Below are positions 16,240 to 25,636 of a stretch of 64,000 nucleotides of DNA, in pieces; positions within the stretch are counted from its first letter, which is position 1, and each line of letters opens with the position of its first letter. The notes under the pieces are model-generated. The model made no database searches, was not told the DNA's origin, and saw only the letters and a program-made list of their open reading frames with translations. This stretch comes from Chitinophaga niastensis (GTDB lineage Bacteria; Bacteroidota; Bacteroidia; Chitinophagales; Chitinophagaceae): the NCBI RefSeq assembly GCF_003014755.1, contig NZ_PYAW01000001.1, positions 930,001-994,000 of the forward strand. The letters are read 5' to 3'. Position numbers and translations under genes: made by a program.

Positions 16240-17429
16240 ATTACACGCATCTTACCGGTAAATAATTGTTGCATCAGGCCCTTCTTCATCGCCTGAAAAG
16301 ATGCTTTTTTAGATTGCAGGATGGCCAGCTTTTCGTCTACCGTGCTGAGGATGGTAGCTATTTTCTCTTGTTCGGCCAGCGGAGGAAGTAATATCCTGAT
16401 TTCTGCTAATGCCGATTTATTTAGCTTAGGCTGCGCCTGGCCTGTTACATATGCCAATATTGAAATGAAATTCAGGGTGTACTTTAAGAAGAATAAATTA
16501 CTTCTTTCATTTGATTGCAAAATATGTGCGTGATTGTTTAGCCAAAATCGTTCGTTTACAATAAAAGCAATATCATTTTTTCTTGATTTTACATTTTCCC
16601 CATCTTCTGCAACAAGCAAATATTCTCCATCAAAAATATATTTATCGATATAATCAATGATTCCCTGTGCGCCATAATATGGATAGATTCCCTTAACATC
16701 TTCTCTGTCGGTTGATTTCAGCGCTATGCGCTGTGCATCAAGATTGGTAGTTATTTCCCCCATACTCACCACCTCCCAGCTCTCAGGAATTTTACCTAAT
16801 GGGGAATCTTTAAACGTAGTATGTCCAATTCCTTTGGTTAACAACTGCTGCATTAATCCTTTTTTGAGGGCTTGTGTTTCGTTGATCCCGGAAGCTATAA
16901 TGTTTAGCTTTTCCTCTACAGCACGAAGGATAGCAGCTATTTTTCTTTGTTCATCCAGTGGTGGCAGGATTATTTTTAAATTCCCTATTGCCCTGATATC
17001 TAAAAATGGCTGGGCATTCCCGGTAAAGAAGCGGTTTTGTTGTTCACTTATTAAATTTGTATTTAGAAAGAAATACAAAAATGCAGGATCGAGATTTTTT
17101 TTTGTTCTTATCCTTGGAACATTAAAACTGAAAGGTAATCCTTCCCATTGCTCATTTACAAGCAACGACATGCCGGCCGTTGCCCCGGTTCCGGCCATCA
17201 GTACATCTCCTGCTTTTAAGGTTAATTTTTTAGTTTCGGTAGTTGCTATGATATATTTTGGATCATCATGCTGAAAGTCATTGATCCTGATTAATTGTAC
17301 GCCATCATCTGCATATGTTACATAGTGTGAAGCCAGGCCTCTTTTAATATCGCTTAAGGCACCCAATTTAACAACCTCCCAATCCTCCGGGATGCCACCT
17401 AATTCAGTTGTTTTATAGCCTTTCTTCAT
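16236..17429 (-). CDS. hsdS: Type I restriction-modification specificity subunit
   Basis: The 397-residue protein has the usual two target-recognition halves. Each begins with a matching stretch (GGIPEDWEVVKLGALSD near residue 11 and GKIPESWEVVSMGEITT near 212). Each ends in a conserved helical spacer (LPPLDEQRKIAAILRAVEEK and LPPLAEQEKIATILSTVDEK), so it should read a bipartite site. The start ATG at 17429 overlaps the hsdM stop (ATGA), so the two are translationally coupled. It forms the methyltransferase M2S with HsdM. No hsdR follows; the operon ends here at a terminator. Two intact recognition domains argue against simple decay. Confidence 0.93.
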   Translation of the reverse strand: MKKGYKTTELGGIPEDWEVVKLGALSDIKRGLASHYVTYADDGVQLIRINDFQHDDPKYIIATTETKKLTLKAGDVLMAGTGATAGMSLLVNEQWEGLPFSFNVPRIRTKKNLDPAFLYFFLNTNLISEQQNRFFTGNAQPFLDIRAIGNLKIILPPLDEQRKIAAILRAVEEKLNIIASGINETQALKKGLMQQLLTKGIGHTTFKDSPLGKIPESWEVVSMGEITTNLDAQRIALKSTDREDVKGIYPYYGAQGIIDYIDKYIFDGEYLLVAEDGENVKSRKNDIAFIVNERFWLNNHAHILQSNERSNLFFLKYTLNFISILAYVTGQAQPKLNKSALAEIRILLPPLAEQEKIATILSTVDEKLAILQSKKASFQAMKKGLMQQLFTGKMRVI

Positions 17430-19003
17430 ATCCCCAGCTCTTTTAGGTAGTTGGCTAATGTTTGATCAATTACCTTTTCTTTTGCCTCCAATTCCGATAT
17501 GGCCGCCTTTACTTCATGCAGATTGATGGCCACTTCTATCTCGCTGGAGTTGATATACCGGCTGATGTTCAGGGAGTATTCGTTTTGGGCTATCTCTGCT
17601 ATATCTACTGTGCGGGCAAACTTATCGTTTACTTTCATATTGTTGCCCAGCACAAAATGATCGTAAGTATTTACAATCTTGTTGATATGCGTATCCAGCA
17701 GTTCGTTTTGATTTTTGCCTTCTTTGTATTCATTACTGGCATCAATGATGATGACTTTATTTTTCAGATGTGCTGGTCTGGATTTACCAATGATCCAGAT
17801 GCTGGCCGGAATAGTGGTATTGTAAAAGAGTGCAGCCGGCAAGCCTATAATAGCCTCTATGACATCTGCTTTCAATAACTTTTCCCGGATGGCTCCTTCT
17901 GTACCGCTTCTGAACAAAGCGCCGTGAGGCAATACCACACCGGCTTTACCATCTTTTGCTAAAACAGCCAGCATATGTTGTACAAAAGCCAGATCAGCAT
18001 AGCCACGTGGGGGAATGCCAAACACGAAACGATTGTATTTATCCACAACGGCTTTAGTGTAGTTAGGCGTTATTTTTTTCTCCTTGCCATTTTTGTCCAG
18101 TTTTACTTCGTGGGTAGTTTCTGCCGGTGTCCACCACCCACTCTGGCTGAAGGGGGGATTGGCAATTACACGGTCGTATTGCCGTAGTTCATTTTTTTTG
18201 TTTTTGTGCAGAGGATCGGTAAGGGTATCACCTTTGCGCAGATCGGCGTCCATGAAATTGTGAAGGATCATGTTCATTTTGGCGATCGCCCAGGTGCCCA
18301 GGTTTTTCTCCTGCCCGTATAAGGATATGTTTATGTGATTATCTGTCTTTCCTTTCAGTAAGGCAGCAACGTATTTAGCGGATTCAATGAGCATGCCGCC
18401 GCTGCCACAGGTAGGATCGTATACGGTATTACCGGGTTGCGGCTTAATTAAGCGAACGATGGTAATAGCTACTCCTTTGGGAGTGTAGAATTCACCACCC
18501 TTTTTTCCTGCATCATCCGCAAATTGTTTAAGGAGATATTCATAGGCATCGCCTAATAAATCAGGCGTGTAAAGATCCTGGTTCTTTAAGGAGTGTTTAC
18601 TAAAATGCTGGAGTAAACGTTTTAATATTTCATCGCTTAATTTTTCTTTATCGTTAAATTTGGTGGCAGTCATTACGCCTTCCAGGGTTGCGTTTTCGCG
18701 TTCTATGGCGGCAAATGCGATGTCTAATGCATTGCCAATATTTTCTGTTTTAACTTTGATGTCTTCCCAGCGGCTTTCCGGCGGCATTTTAAAATAAGTT
18801 TTCTTTTCTGCTGCTGCTCTTGTTATGTGATCTTTTTCGATGATGCGCGTTATTGCTTCTTCAAAAACATCATTGAAACGTTTTAAAAACAATAATCCGA
18901 ATATATAATTTTTAAAATCAGCGCTATCAATACTGCCACGGAGTATGGTAGCGGAATCCCATAGCCAGCCTTCAAGGGTACTCAGTTTTAGTTTAGCCGT
19001 CAT
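17426..19003 (-). CDS. hsdM: Type I DNA methyltransferase subunit M (N6-adenine)
   Basis: The 525-residue protein starts at the ATG at 19003 (MTAKLKLSTLEGWLWDSATI), chosen because the family N-terminus aligns there and it lies 5 nt after the recB stop; the open frame extends further into recB. An N-terminal helical domain (1-140) is followed by the methyltransferase domain with FYTPKGVAITIVRLI, SAM-binding motif I VYDPTCGSGGMLIESA and catalytic NPPFSQSGWW. The C-terminal helix (about 470-525) contacts HsdS. It methylates adenine in the site chosen by HsdS. It sits in one operon with recD, recC and recB upstream and hsdS downstream, an unusual context for a type I methyltransferase without HsdR. 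Confidence 0.94.
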   Translation of the reverse strand: MTAKLKLSTLEGWLWDSATILRGSIDSADFKNYIFGLLFLKRFNDVFEEAITRIIEKDHITRAAAEKKTYFKMPPESRWEDIKVKTENIGNALDIAFAAIERENATLEGVMTATKFNDKEKLSDEILKRLLQHFSKHSLKNQDLYTPDLLGDAYEYLLKQFADDAGKKGGEFYTPKGVAITIVRLIKPQPGNTVYDPTCGSGGMLIESAKYVAALLKGKTDNHINISLYGQEKNLGTWAIAKMNMILHNFMDADLRKGDTLTDPLHKNKKNELRQYDRVIANPPFSQSGWWTPAETTHEVKLDKNGKEKKITPNYTKAVVDKYNRFVFGIPPRGYADLAFVQHMLAVLAKDGKAGVVLPHGALFRSGTEGAIREKLLKADVIEAIIGLPAALFYNTTIPASIWIIGKSRPAHLKNKVIIIDASNEYKEGKNQNELLDTHINKIVNTYDHFVLGNNMKVNDKFARTVDIAEIAQNEYSLNISRYINSSEIEVAINLHEVKAAISELEAKEKVIDQTLANYLKELGI

Positions 19004-19008
19004 ATAAC

Positions 19009-22000
19009 TTATTTTGTCAGTAACGATTCCAGTAATACAATCTTTTCTATGGAGGGCTTTGTAGTGAAAATTCCATTGTTGCTTGTATTTCTTACGCCAC
19101 GCACAAAGCAATAAATCACGCCACCAAACTGTGTTTCGTAATCGAAGCCAGGGATACGGCTTTCCAGGTATTTTTTTACAGCTACTGTGTAGATGAGGTA
19201 TTGTAAATGATAATTGTTTTCGTTCATAGCTGCTGCCAGCGCATCTGTATCGTAGTCGGTTACGCTATTGCCGAGGTAGTTGGATTTCCAGTCGAGGATA
19301 TAATACTTATCCGCATGTTCAAAGAAGAGATCAATTTTACCATTCATGATCCCTTCCAGTTCCTGGTTGCTGTATTCGGAAAAACGCCTGACATTCACTG
19401 TCAGCAGGTCATCCGACAAGCTATTGAGTGCATTGGAAGGAAATACCGGCACCGGGAAATCAAATTCAAATTCGGCCAGGCGTTTATTACGACCAATAGA
19501 CCCCAGTTGAAAACGGGTACCGTCTATGTTGATAGTAGTATGAAAAACATGCTGCAGCATTTCATGTAACCTGGGCAGATAAATATCACGTTGCCCCGGT
19601 ACAAAGCGGCGTATGGCCTCTTCCAGCCACTGCTCCCACTTGCTGTTATCCGAGAAGTTGATGCTCTCAAAAATAAAATGCAACAGGTTACCTGTTTTGG
19701 CGCCCCGTCGCAGGGTATTGAAAATAAAATTATCGTAAGGGTCTTCCTGTTGGAAGGAGCGTATCCGTGGCCGGTGTTCGGGCTTTGCGGCGAGCATGGT
19801 ATAGCTCATCTTACGCCAGTTTTCTTCCTGTAAATGAAAATATACCGGCCCATGATGTGTTGTTATTCCCGAACGCTGAACGCTTTTCCTGTAGCCTTGT
19901 TCCGGCTTTTCCGGTGTAATGCCCTGCAGTTGTATAATATCCGGATCAGGTAGTGATTCTTTCAGCGTATCCAGAAAAGTAGTGAGCGAAGATTTTTTGT
20001 TATTTTTGAAGAGATAACATTTATATACTGCACGGGTGATAGCTACATAAATCAACCGACGATTTTCCTGTTCCAGCTGCTGCTGGTAAGTCGCCAGCTG
20101 CGTTTCGGTAAGACGATCCTTTTCTGCCAATAAATAATCGCCGGTATCGGGATCACGAAAACTTACGAACTTAGCCTTTGAGTTTTCTACAAAATCAAGG
20201 AAGGGTGCCATTACAATTTTATATTCCAGTCCTTTACTTTTGTGAATGGTTACAATGTTCACTGCTTCTTCATCACTCTCCACCCGTTGTGCGTATTCAT
20301 CGCCTTCTGTGGCCATGCCGTCTATGCCTCGTTTGAGCCAGGATATAAGATCCCGCATAGATAAATTTTTGCGGCTCTGCACCTGGTGTACCAGCTCTGT
20401 AAGCTGGTATAAATTAGTGATGATGCGTTCTCCATTTGCAGGGTGAACTTCCAGCAGTGTATTACGAACGCCGAAGTCTGTAATGAACTCCATAATGGCG
20501 GTGTAGGCTCCATCCTGTTGCCAGAGGTCCCTGTATTTGCCGAAGAGTGTAATAGTTGCTTCATCGTCTAATAGCAGGATCGTATGAATATCAAAACCAG
20601 TGAAGGAGGACAGTAATGCACGATTGATGGTAGATCTGTCCGGTGTTTCCATAGCTTCCAGCAGGTGCAGCACTTGTGGGGCCTCCGGAGAATCCAGTAC
20701 CTTGGCGTCGTCTATGGTGACAGCAGGGATGCCCAGTTGCGCCAGCTTATCTTTCACTGATTTGCCTTCTTTACCGGTGCGTACCAGTATCCCAATATCA
20801 GCAGGTGTGATCCTGCGGGCGCCTTTATCGTTGACTATGCGATAAGCCGAATCCTGTAGCAGCAGAGCCGCCTGTGCAGCCACTGCTTCACTGATCTGGT
20901 CTTTATTGGAGGAAGTGAATACGGTAATGGGTACTGCTTTGTGATCGCCCTTGAACAAATGGCCTTTGTTATTATCCAGCGGGCTGTCTACATTAATGTA
21001 TTCAATGCTATCACTTTCTCCGGCAAAATCAAATGTATCGAAACCGGCTACTGGCTTAAAGAAGCAGTTCATAGCGGTAACCATGTTTTCTGCGGAGCGG
21101 AAATTATGATTCATGCTATATAAATGCTGCACGCCGTTGCGGGCATTAAAATAAGTAGAAATGTCTGCTTTGCGCCACGCATAGATGCTTTGCTTGGGGT
21201 CGCCGATGTAGAACAGGATGGTGTTTTGACCGAATGCTTTATCGAAAATTTCGAACTGTTGCCGGTCGGTGTCCTGAAACTCATCCACAAAAACCGCCTT
21301 ATATTTTTGTTGCAGCACCTCTGTCAGTTGCGGATTATCTCGTTTCACAAGTGCATTATGGAGGTTGCTGATGAGGTCATCATAACTCAGCATATTGCTG
21401 CGTTCCTTGAATCCGTGCACGCCCTCTCCTACTTCTTTGATGGCCATGCAGCACAGTTGCCGCCGGATGGAGGCTATCAGCTCCCGGAGTGCGCTACTGA
21501 TATCATTTACGCTATCTGACTGGTCTAAAATTTCCGGAAATAATTTCTGGATATAACCTGCGCTTCGCTTCTTTTCTATCTCTGCTACAAATGCTGCCGG
21601 CGTGGCAATCAGCCCTGATAGCGCTTTTTTAGCATGTGTATTTGATTCACAGGTGTTCCTGAGATCCGCCGCGTTGGCAGTGATATAGCTATGAAGCGAT
21701 TCCTGTGCCTGTAGCTCTTTTGCTGCCAGATCATTTAATATGGTTATCCAATCATCCTGTTGTGAAAGGCTGATGTCGTAGTTGTCATCTTCATTAAATC
21801 CGATATATTTTTTCCCGCTGAGATGTTCCTGCAATACTTGCTGGATATCGGTTCTCATCTCTTCATACCAGATCTTTTCCAGCAATGCGATTGGTAGCGT
21901 GGTTACATTTTTACGCCAGAATTTATTGAGCTCATCTTCAATAACAGGCGTTATATCCGGCACCATCTCCGCGCCAAACAGCTGGTTGGTTTCAAATGCA

Positions 22001-22410
22001 AACTCATTCAACGTTTGCTGACAGAAGCTATGGATGGTAAGTACGGCTGTTTCATCCAGCAGCAGTATGGCATCGCGAAGCTGTTGCTGCACGGGAGTGG
22101 GATTATCGAGGTCAATAACATTCAGCACCACATCCATGATGTTTTCATCTTTGATGGGTTGTCCCATGCTCACTTTATACGCCTGACGGATAAATAAACG
22201 AATACGTTCTTCCAGCTCAGCTACAGCGGCTTTGGTAAAGGTTACCATCAGAATTTCTTTGATGGAAAGCTTTTGTTCCAATATTAACCGCAACACAAGA
22301 ATAGCAATAGAATAAGTTTTACCGGTACCTGCACTGGCCTCAATGAGGTTACTGCCTTCCAGTGGTACTGTAGCCGCTTCAAACTTTTTATATTTATCTA
22401 TATCAATCAT
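19009..22410 (-). CDS. recB: Exodeoxyribonuclease V beta subunit RecB (helicase-nuclease)
   Basis: The 1133-residue protein starts at the ATG at 22410 (MIDIDKYKKFEAATVPLEGS), overlapping the recC stop in ATGA. It is a UvrD-type SF1 helicase: Walker A EASAGTGKT (24-32), DEFQDTD motif II, IGDPKQSIYAWR motif III, VNIVTIHKSKGLEYKIV motif V, YVAITRA motif VI. The C-terminal nuclease domain has GKIDLFFEHADKYYILDWKS with the D-x-K pair at about 1039-1041, nearly as in E. coli RecB (LDYKSNWLG), then NNYHLQYLIYTVAVKKYL. Length is close to E. coli RecB (1180). With RecC and RecD it unwinds and degrades double-strand DNA ends and prepares them for RecA; it also degrades linear phage DNA. Confidence 0.95.
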   Translation of the reverse strand: MIDIDKYKKFEAATVPLEGSNLIEASAGTGKTYSIAILVLRLILEQKLSIKEILMVTFTKAAVAELEERIRLFIRQAYKVSMGQPIKDENIMDVVLNVIDLDNPTPVQQQLRDAILLLDETAVLTIHSFCQQTLNEFAFETNQLFGAEMVPDITPVIEDELNKFWRKNVTTLPIALLEKIWYEEMRTDIQQVLQEHLSGKKYIGFNEDDNYDISLSQQDDWITILNDLAAKELQAQESLHSYITANAADLRNTCESNTHAKKALSGLIATPAAFVAEIEKKRSAGYIQKLFPEILDQSDSVNDISSALRELIASIRRQLCCMAIKEVGEGVHGFKERSNMLSYDDLISNLHNALVKRDNPQLTEVLQQKYKAVFVDEFQDTDRQQFEIFDKAFGQNTILFYIGDPKQSIYAWRKADISTYFNARNGVQHLYSMNHNFRSAENMVTAMNCFFKPVAGFDTFDFAGESDSIEYINVDSPLDNNKGHLFKGDHKAVPITVFTSSNKDQISEAVAAQAALLLQDSAYRIVNDKGARRITPADIGILVRTGKEGKSVKDKLAQLGIPAVTIDDAKVLDSPEAPQVLHLLEAMETPDRSTINRALLSSFTGFDIHTILLLDDEATITLFGKYRDLWQQDGAYTAIMEFITDFGVRNTLLEVHPANGERIITNLYQLTELVHQVQSRKNLSMRDLISWLKRGIDGMATEGDEYAQRVESDEEAVNIVTIHKSKGLEYKIVMAPFLDFVENSKAKFVSFRDPDTGDYLLAEKDRLTETQLATYQQQLEQENRRLIYVAITRAVYKCYLFKNNKKSSLTTFLDTLKESLPDPDIIQLQGITPEKPEQGYRKSVQRSGITTHHGPVYFHLQEENWRKMSYTMLAAKPEHRPRIRSFQQEDPYDNFIFNTLRRGAKTGNLLHFIFESINFSDNSKWEQWLEEAIRRFVPGQRDIYLPRLHEMLQHVFHTTINIDGTRFQLGSIGRNKRLAEFEFDFPVPVFPSNALNSLSDDLLTVNVRRFSEYSNQELEGIMNGKIDLFFEHADKYYILDWKSNYLGNSVTDYDTDALAAAMNENNYHLQYLIYTVAVKKYLESRIPGFDYETQFGGVIYCFVRGVRNTSNNGIFTTKPSIEKIVLLESLLTK

Positions 22411-25400
22411 TTTCCGTTTTCTGTTTTCGCGTAATAAGCAGGGAAAATCTCTGCCAGCGGTGCTATCAGTAGCTGGCAAATATTTTTGTAAGCTGCCAGC
22501 ACTGCTGCTTCATCAAAATATCCTTTTTCATATTCCTGCATGATATACAGATCAGATGATGGATATTGATAATTATTCAACTTGTTATCAATCATCTTTT
22601 CAAAACTACCAACATCCAGTGTGAGCAGATCTTTAGGTGTTGTTTCAAAATCAGGATAAAATGGAGCTATGCTATTAAAGCCTGCTTTATATACTTTGAT
22701 AATTTCATTTAATCTTTTATAGGCTTCTTCCTGCGTCAATGGCAGGGAGAGAAAGGCATCCTCTTTTTTGGCACCTGAAATAAAATACATGCCGGAAAAC
22801 GCGCCTGCGGCTGCTCCCGACAGATAACGGATATACGCTTCTACCAGGTACTTACTTTCATTTTTAGACCAGGACACCTGTATGTAGTTATCGTCGAATA
22901 TATGATTGATAATACCTTTCAACAAGCTGTTATCAATATTCAGTTCAATGGAAACGCGTTTTTCCGGAGCCCCCTGTGTGCATGCTTTATACAGATTACG
23001 TACCGGCATCACCATGCCTTCTACCTGGTGAATGGCTACTGCAGCCATATTGCTGAGTGGTAGCTCTCCTTTTTTTACCAGCACTGTTTGCATGGCCTCC
23101 GCATCAATATTGGTTACCGGAAGTAATTTGTTTTTAACAGACCATTGCTGCAATTTATTCAGACTGAAAATTTCTGTTTCGCTTAATAGTATTTGTTCAT
23201 CATTGTAATAGATGCCCAACACTTTGTTGTAATACGCTTTGAAAGGATTTTTAAAGAAGCTCACCAGTTCATCTACCGTGATTTCTTCAAAAGCAAAAGG
23301 ATCTGTTATCTTCTTTGTATTGATAACAGATTTTTTAGCAATAAGGTTCGTATTCAGATAACTAAAAAGACGCTTGTTATTGACTGCATATTTACGGCTG
23401 AAGCCCTGCAGGGGCTGATGTGTAACCAGTTGACTGCGCACTATTTCCGGAGATGTGGTGCCGGCTTCTATATAATCTATCAACTCATCTACCAGGGCAG
23501 ACGGAGGCAGTATCGTATTATCTTTCGCATTTTTACCTACGTAGCTGATGTATAAATATTGTTGGGCAGATAGTACTGTTTCCAGGAAAAGATGTTTATC
23601 ATTTTCTTTCACGTTACGATCGCCGCGCTGCCGGTTTTGCTCCATAATATTGAAGCTGGATTTATTTTCACGACGGGGGAACTTGTCGTAGTTAAGCCCC
23701 ATTAACGCCACTACTTTAAAAGGAATACTACGCATGGGGATGAGTGAACAAAAGGTAATACCACCGTTCACAAAAAGTCCTGCCCGTGTGGTGCCCGTGA
23801 GGGTTTCCAGGAAACTATGACTAAATACCTCAAACGCTACTTTATCACTCATGAACTCATTCAGTGCATTGTAGGTGGTGAGTTCTTTCATGAGTGTGGT
23901 ATAATCCTCATCAATTTCTTCCAGTGGCTCATATACGAGGTTGTGCAGTACACGTTCTGTATATGCTACCCATTCTACAATACTGCGTGGGCGCTGCCTG
24001 TCGAGGATAGATGAAATCAGCACTTCTGCAAAATGACAAAAACGGATGGTTTCATGCGCATCGCTACCTTCCAGCATATCCAGCGGGAAGAAGCTGTCGC
24101 TACCTTCTCCGTATTCTTCTTCCCCACTCATACAAATGCCAAACATGATTCGTTGTAATCCATAACGCCAGCTTACAAAACGGGTCTGATCTTCTATATT
24201 ACCATCTATCCCGAAACGAATATTTGCGGCTTGTACTATGGAACGTATGCGTACCGGGTCGTGCAGCGCAAACCGGTTGCGGATATAGGAAAAGTCCAGC
24301 AGCTGCATCACTGTTTCTGCTTTGAAATTTTCCTCATTCATGGTCAGGATAGCATGGAGGGCATTAAAGAGGTTATCGTTATCGGTATAACTTTCATCTG
24401 CAATAGTATACCTGAACTTATAAGGTGCGTTGTTGAATACTGCTTTGATATAAGGTGCATAAGCATCTATATCGCTTACCATGACTACGATGTCGCGGGG
24501 CGAAAGGGCTTCCTGTCTTTGATCTACCAGGTGTACCAGGTGATTGTACAACACTTCCACTTCGCGGGCTACCGTATAACAGGCGTTGATGATAATGGAG
24601 CCATCTGTAACATCTTCGCTGCTTAGCGGATTTCTTTCTGTAGTAGCAGCAGAAAAAATATCATGTTGAATTTTATGCAGTAGATTATCCGGTGTTGGTT
24701 CTTCGATGCCACTTTCTTCATAAGCGTTTATAAAAGCATCATAAGCAAAGAAAAGTCCAAAGCTATTTTGTATCACTTTTCCCCAGCCTGTCAGCAAAGC
24801 ATTACCTGCATTGGTTTCGGAGAGGTCTTTTAATTCCTTTTGCCGCCACCGGGCCAGTTGTTTTTCGTTGCGGTCTTCAAACCAAAATACGACCGGTGCC
24901 GGGTTGATGATATGAAAGTATACATCAATGAAAGCAGACAGCTCATGTAAAATTTTTACGTGATAAGCCGTGATGATAGATAAGCCAAACAAATGAATAG
25001 CAGGCATCCTGGCGGGCAGTCCAGATTTATGGCCATTGGTGTGCAACGCGTCGAGGATAAAGTTTCCTACGATGGTTTTATCTGGCAGGGCGCCACCGGA
25101 CAATAGCTTCACTTTTACCCACAGCCATTGCTGCCATTGGGCAGTAGCTAATGCCGATGCATCTGTATTGGTCCATTCCTGGATCATTTCCGGGCGATAT
25201 ACCTGGTACTGATCAAATAGATCCGCTACTTTTTCGGCCAGGGCCATGCGCTTTAAGTCGCTCTCAGGGCCGTTATCCACATAATAATCTGCTACTGTAG
25301 GATATTTTGCAATAAATTCTTCCTGTCCCAGCAGCTTGAATACCAGCCAGCTGAGGTTTTGTGGTGAAAGGACTTCTGTATAAGGTCCGCCCAGAATAAT

Positions 25401-25619
25401 GTATAGCTGATGCAGTAAATCGTTGGGTTTCATGAAGCGGCAATTGGCCGCAATACCCAAACGTGATGCCAGCTGGAGTTTCAGCCAGTTGTTCATCCCT
25501 TCTGTTTGGGTAATGATATAATGTGGTTGAAATACACTGTTGCCCGCATCCTGCAGGTTTTGTGCTAATCCTGCAGCAAGACTATTCAGTGAATTGGAAA
25601 CCTTGAGAAACAATGCCAT
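22407..25619 (-). CDS. recC: Exodeoxyribonuclease V gamma subunit RecC
   Basis: The 1070-residue protein begins MALFLKVSNSLNSLAAGLAQ, with the family hallmark IITQTEGMNNWLKLQLA and GIAANCRFMKPNDLLHQLY near the N-terminus, as in E. coli RecC. RecC has the fold of an inactive SF1 helicase plus an inactive nuclease-like domain; it holds the complex together, splits the strands and reads Chi. Here a FSHSFLETLTGTT stretch and GGITFCSLIPMRSIPFKVVA (about residue 620-640) match the family. It lies 17 nt after recD and overlaps recB by 4 nt. The Chi sequence of this organism cannot be read from this protein. Confidence 0.93.
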   Translation of the reverse strand: MALFLKVSNSLNSLAAGLAQNLQDAGNSVFQPHYIITQTEGMNNWLKLQLASRLGIAANCRFMKPNDLLHQLYIILGGPYTEVLSPQNLSWLVFKLLGQEEFIAKYPTVADYYVDNGPESDLKRMALAEKVADLFDQYQVYRPEMIQEWTNTDASALATAQWQQWLWVKVKLLSGGALPDKTIVGNFILDALHTNGHKSGLPARMPAIHLFGLSIITAYHVKILHELSAFIDVYFHIINPAPVVFWFEDRNEKQLARWRQKELKDLSETNAGNALLTGWGKVIQNSFGLFFAYDAFINAYEESGIEEPTPDNLLHKIQHDIFSAATTERNPLSSEDVTDGSIIINACYTVAREVEVLYNHLVHLVDQRQEALSPRDIVVMVSDIDAYAPYIKAVFNNAPYKFRYTIADESYTDNDNLFNALHAILTMNEENFKAETVMQLLDFSYIRNRFALHDPVRIRSIVQAANIRFGIDGNIEDQTRFVSWRYGLQRIMFGICMSGEEEYGEGSDSFFPLDMLEGSDAHETIRFCHFAEVLISSILDRQRPRSIVEWVAYTERVLHNLVYEPLEEIDEDYTTLMKELTTYNALNEFMSDKVAFEVFSHSFLETLTGTTRAGLFVNGGITFCSLIPMRSIPFKVVALMGLNYDKFPRRENKSSFNIMEQNRQRGDRNVKENDKHLFLETVLSAQQYLYISYVGKNAKDNTILPPSALVDELIDYIEAGTTSPEIVRSQLVTHQPLQGFSRKYAVNNKRLFSYLNTNLIAKKSVINTKKITDPFAFEEITVDELVSFFKNPFKAYYNKVLGIYYNDEQILLSETEIFSLNKLQQWSVKNKLLPVTNIDAEAMQTVLVKKGELPLSNMAAVAIHQVEGMVMPVRNLYKACTQGAPEKRVSIELNIDNSLLKGIINHIFDDNYIQVSWSKNESKYLVEAYIRYLSGAAAGAFSGMYFISGAKKEDAFLSLPLTQEEAYKRLNEIIKVYKAGFNSIAPFYPDFETTPKDLLTLDVGSFEKMIDNKLNNYQYPSSDLYIMQEYEKGYFDEAAVLAAYKNICQLLIAPLAEIFPAYYAKTENGK

Positions 25620-25636
25620 TGCTTAGTACGTTTTAT

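Noticed and set aside
19004..19111. N-terminal extension of HsdM into recB
   Set aside because: The residues before MTAKLKLSTLEGW do not fit the family, and the true start lies 5 nt after the recB stop.
19207..24626. Several plus-strand open frames of 120-131 codons opposite recB and recC
   Set aside because: They are shadows of the RecB and RecC reading frames; no start signals, no domain, and the minus-strand genes are certain.
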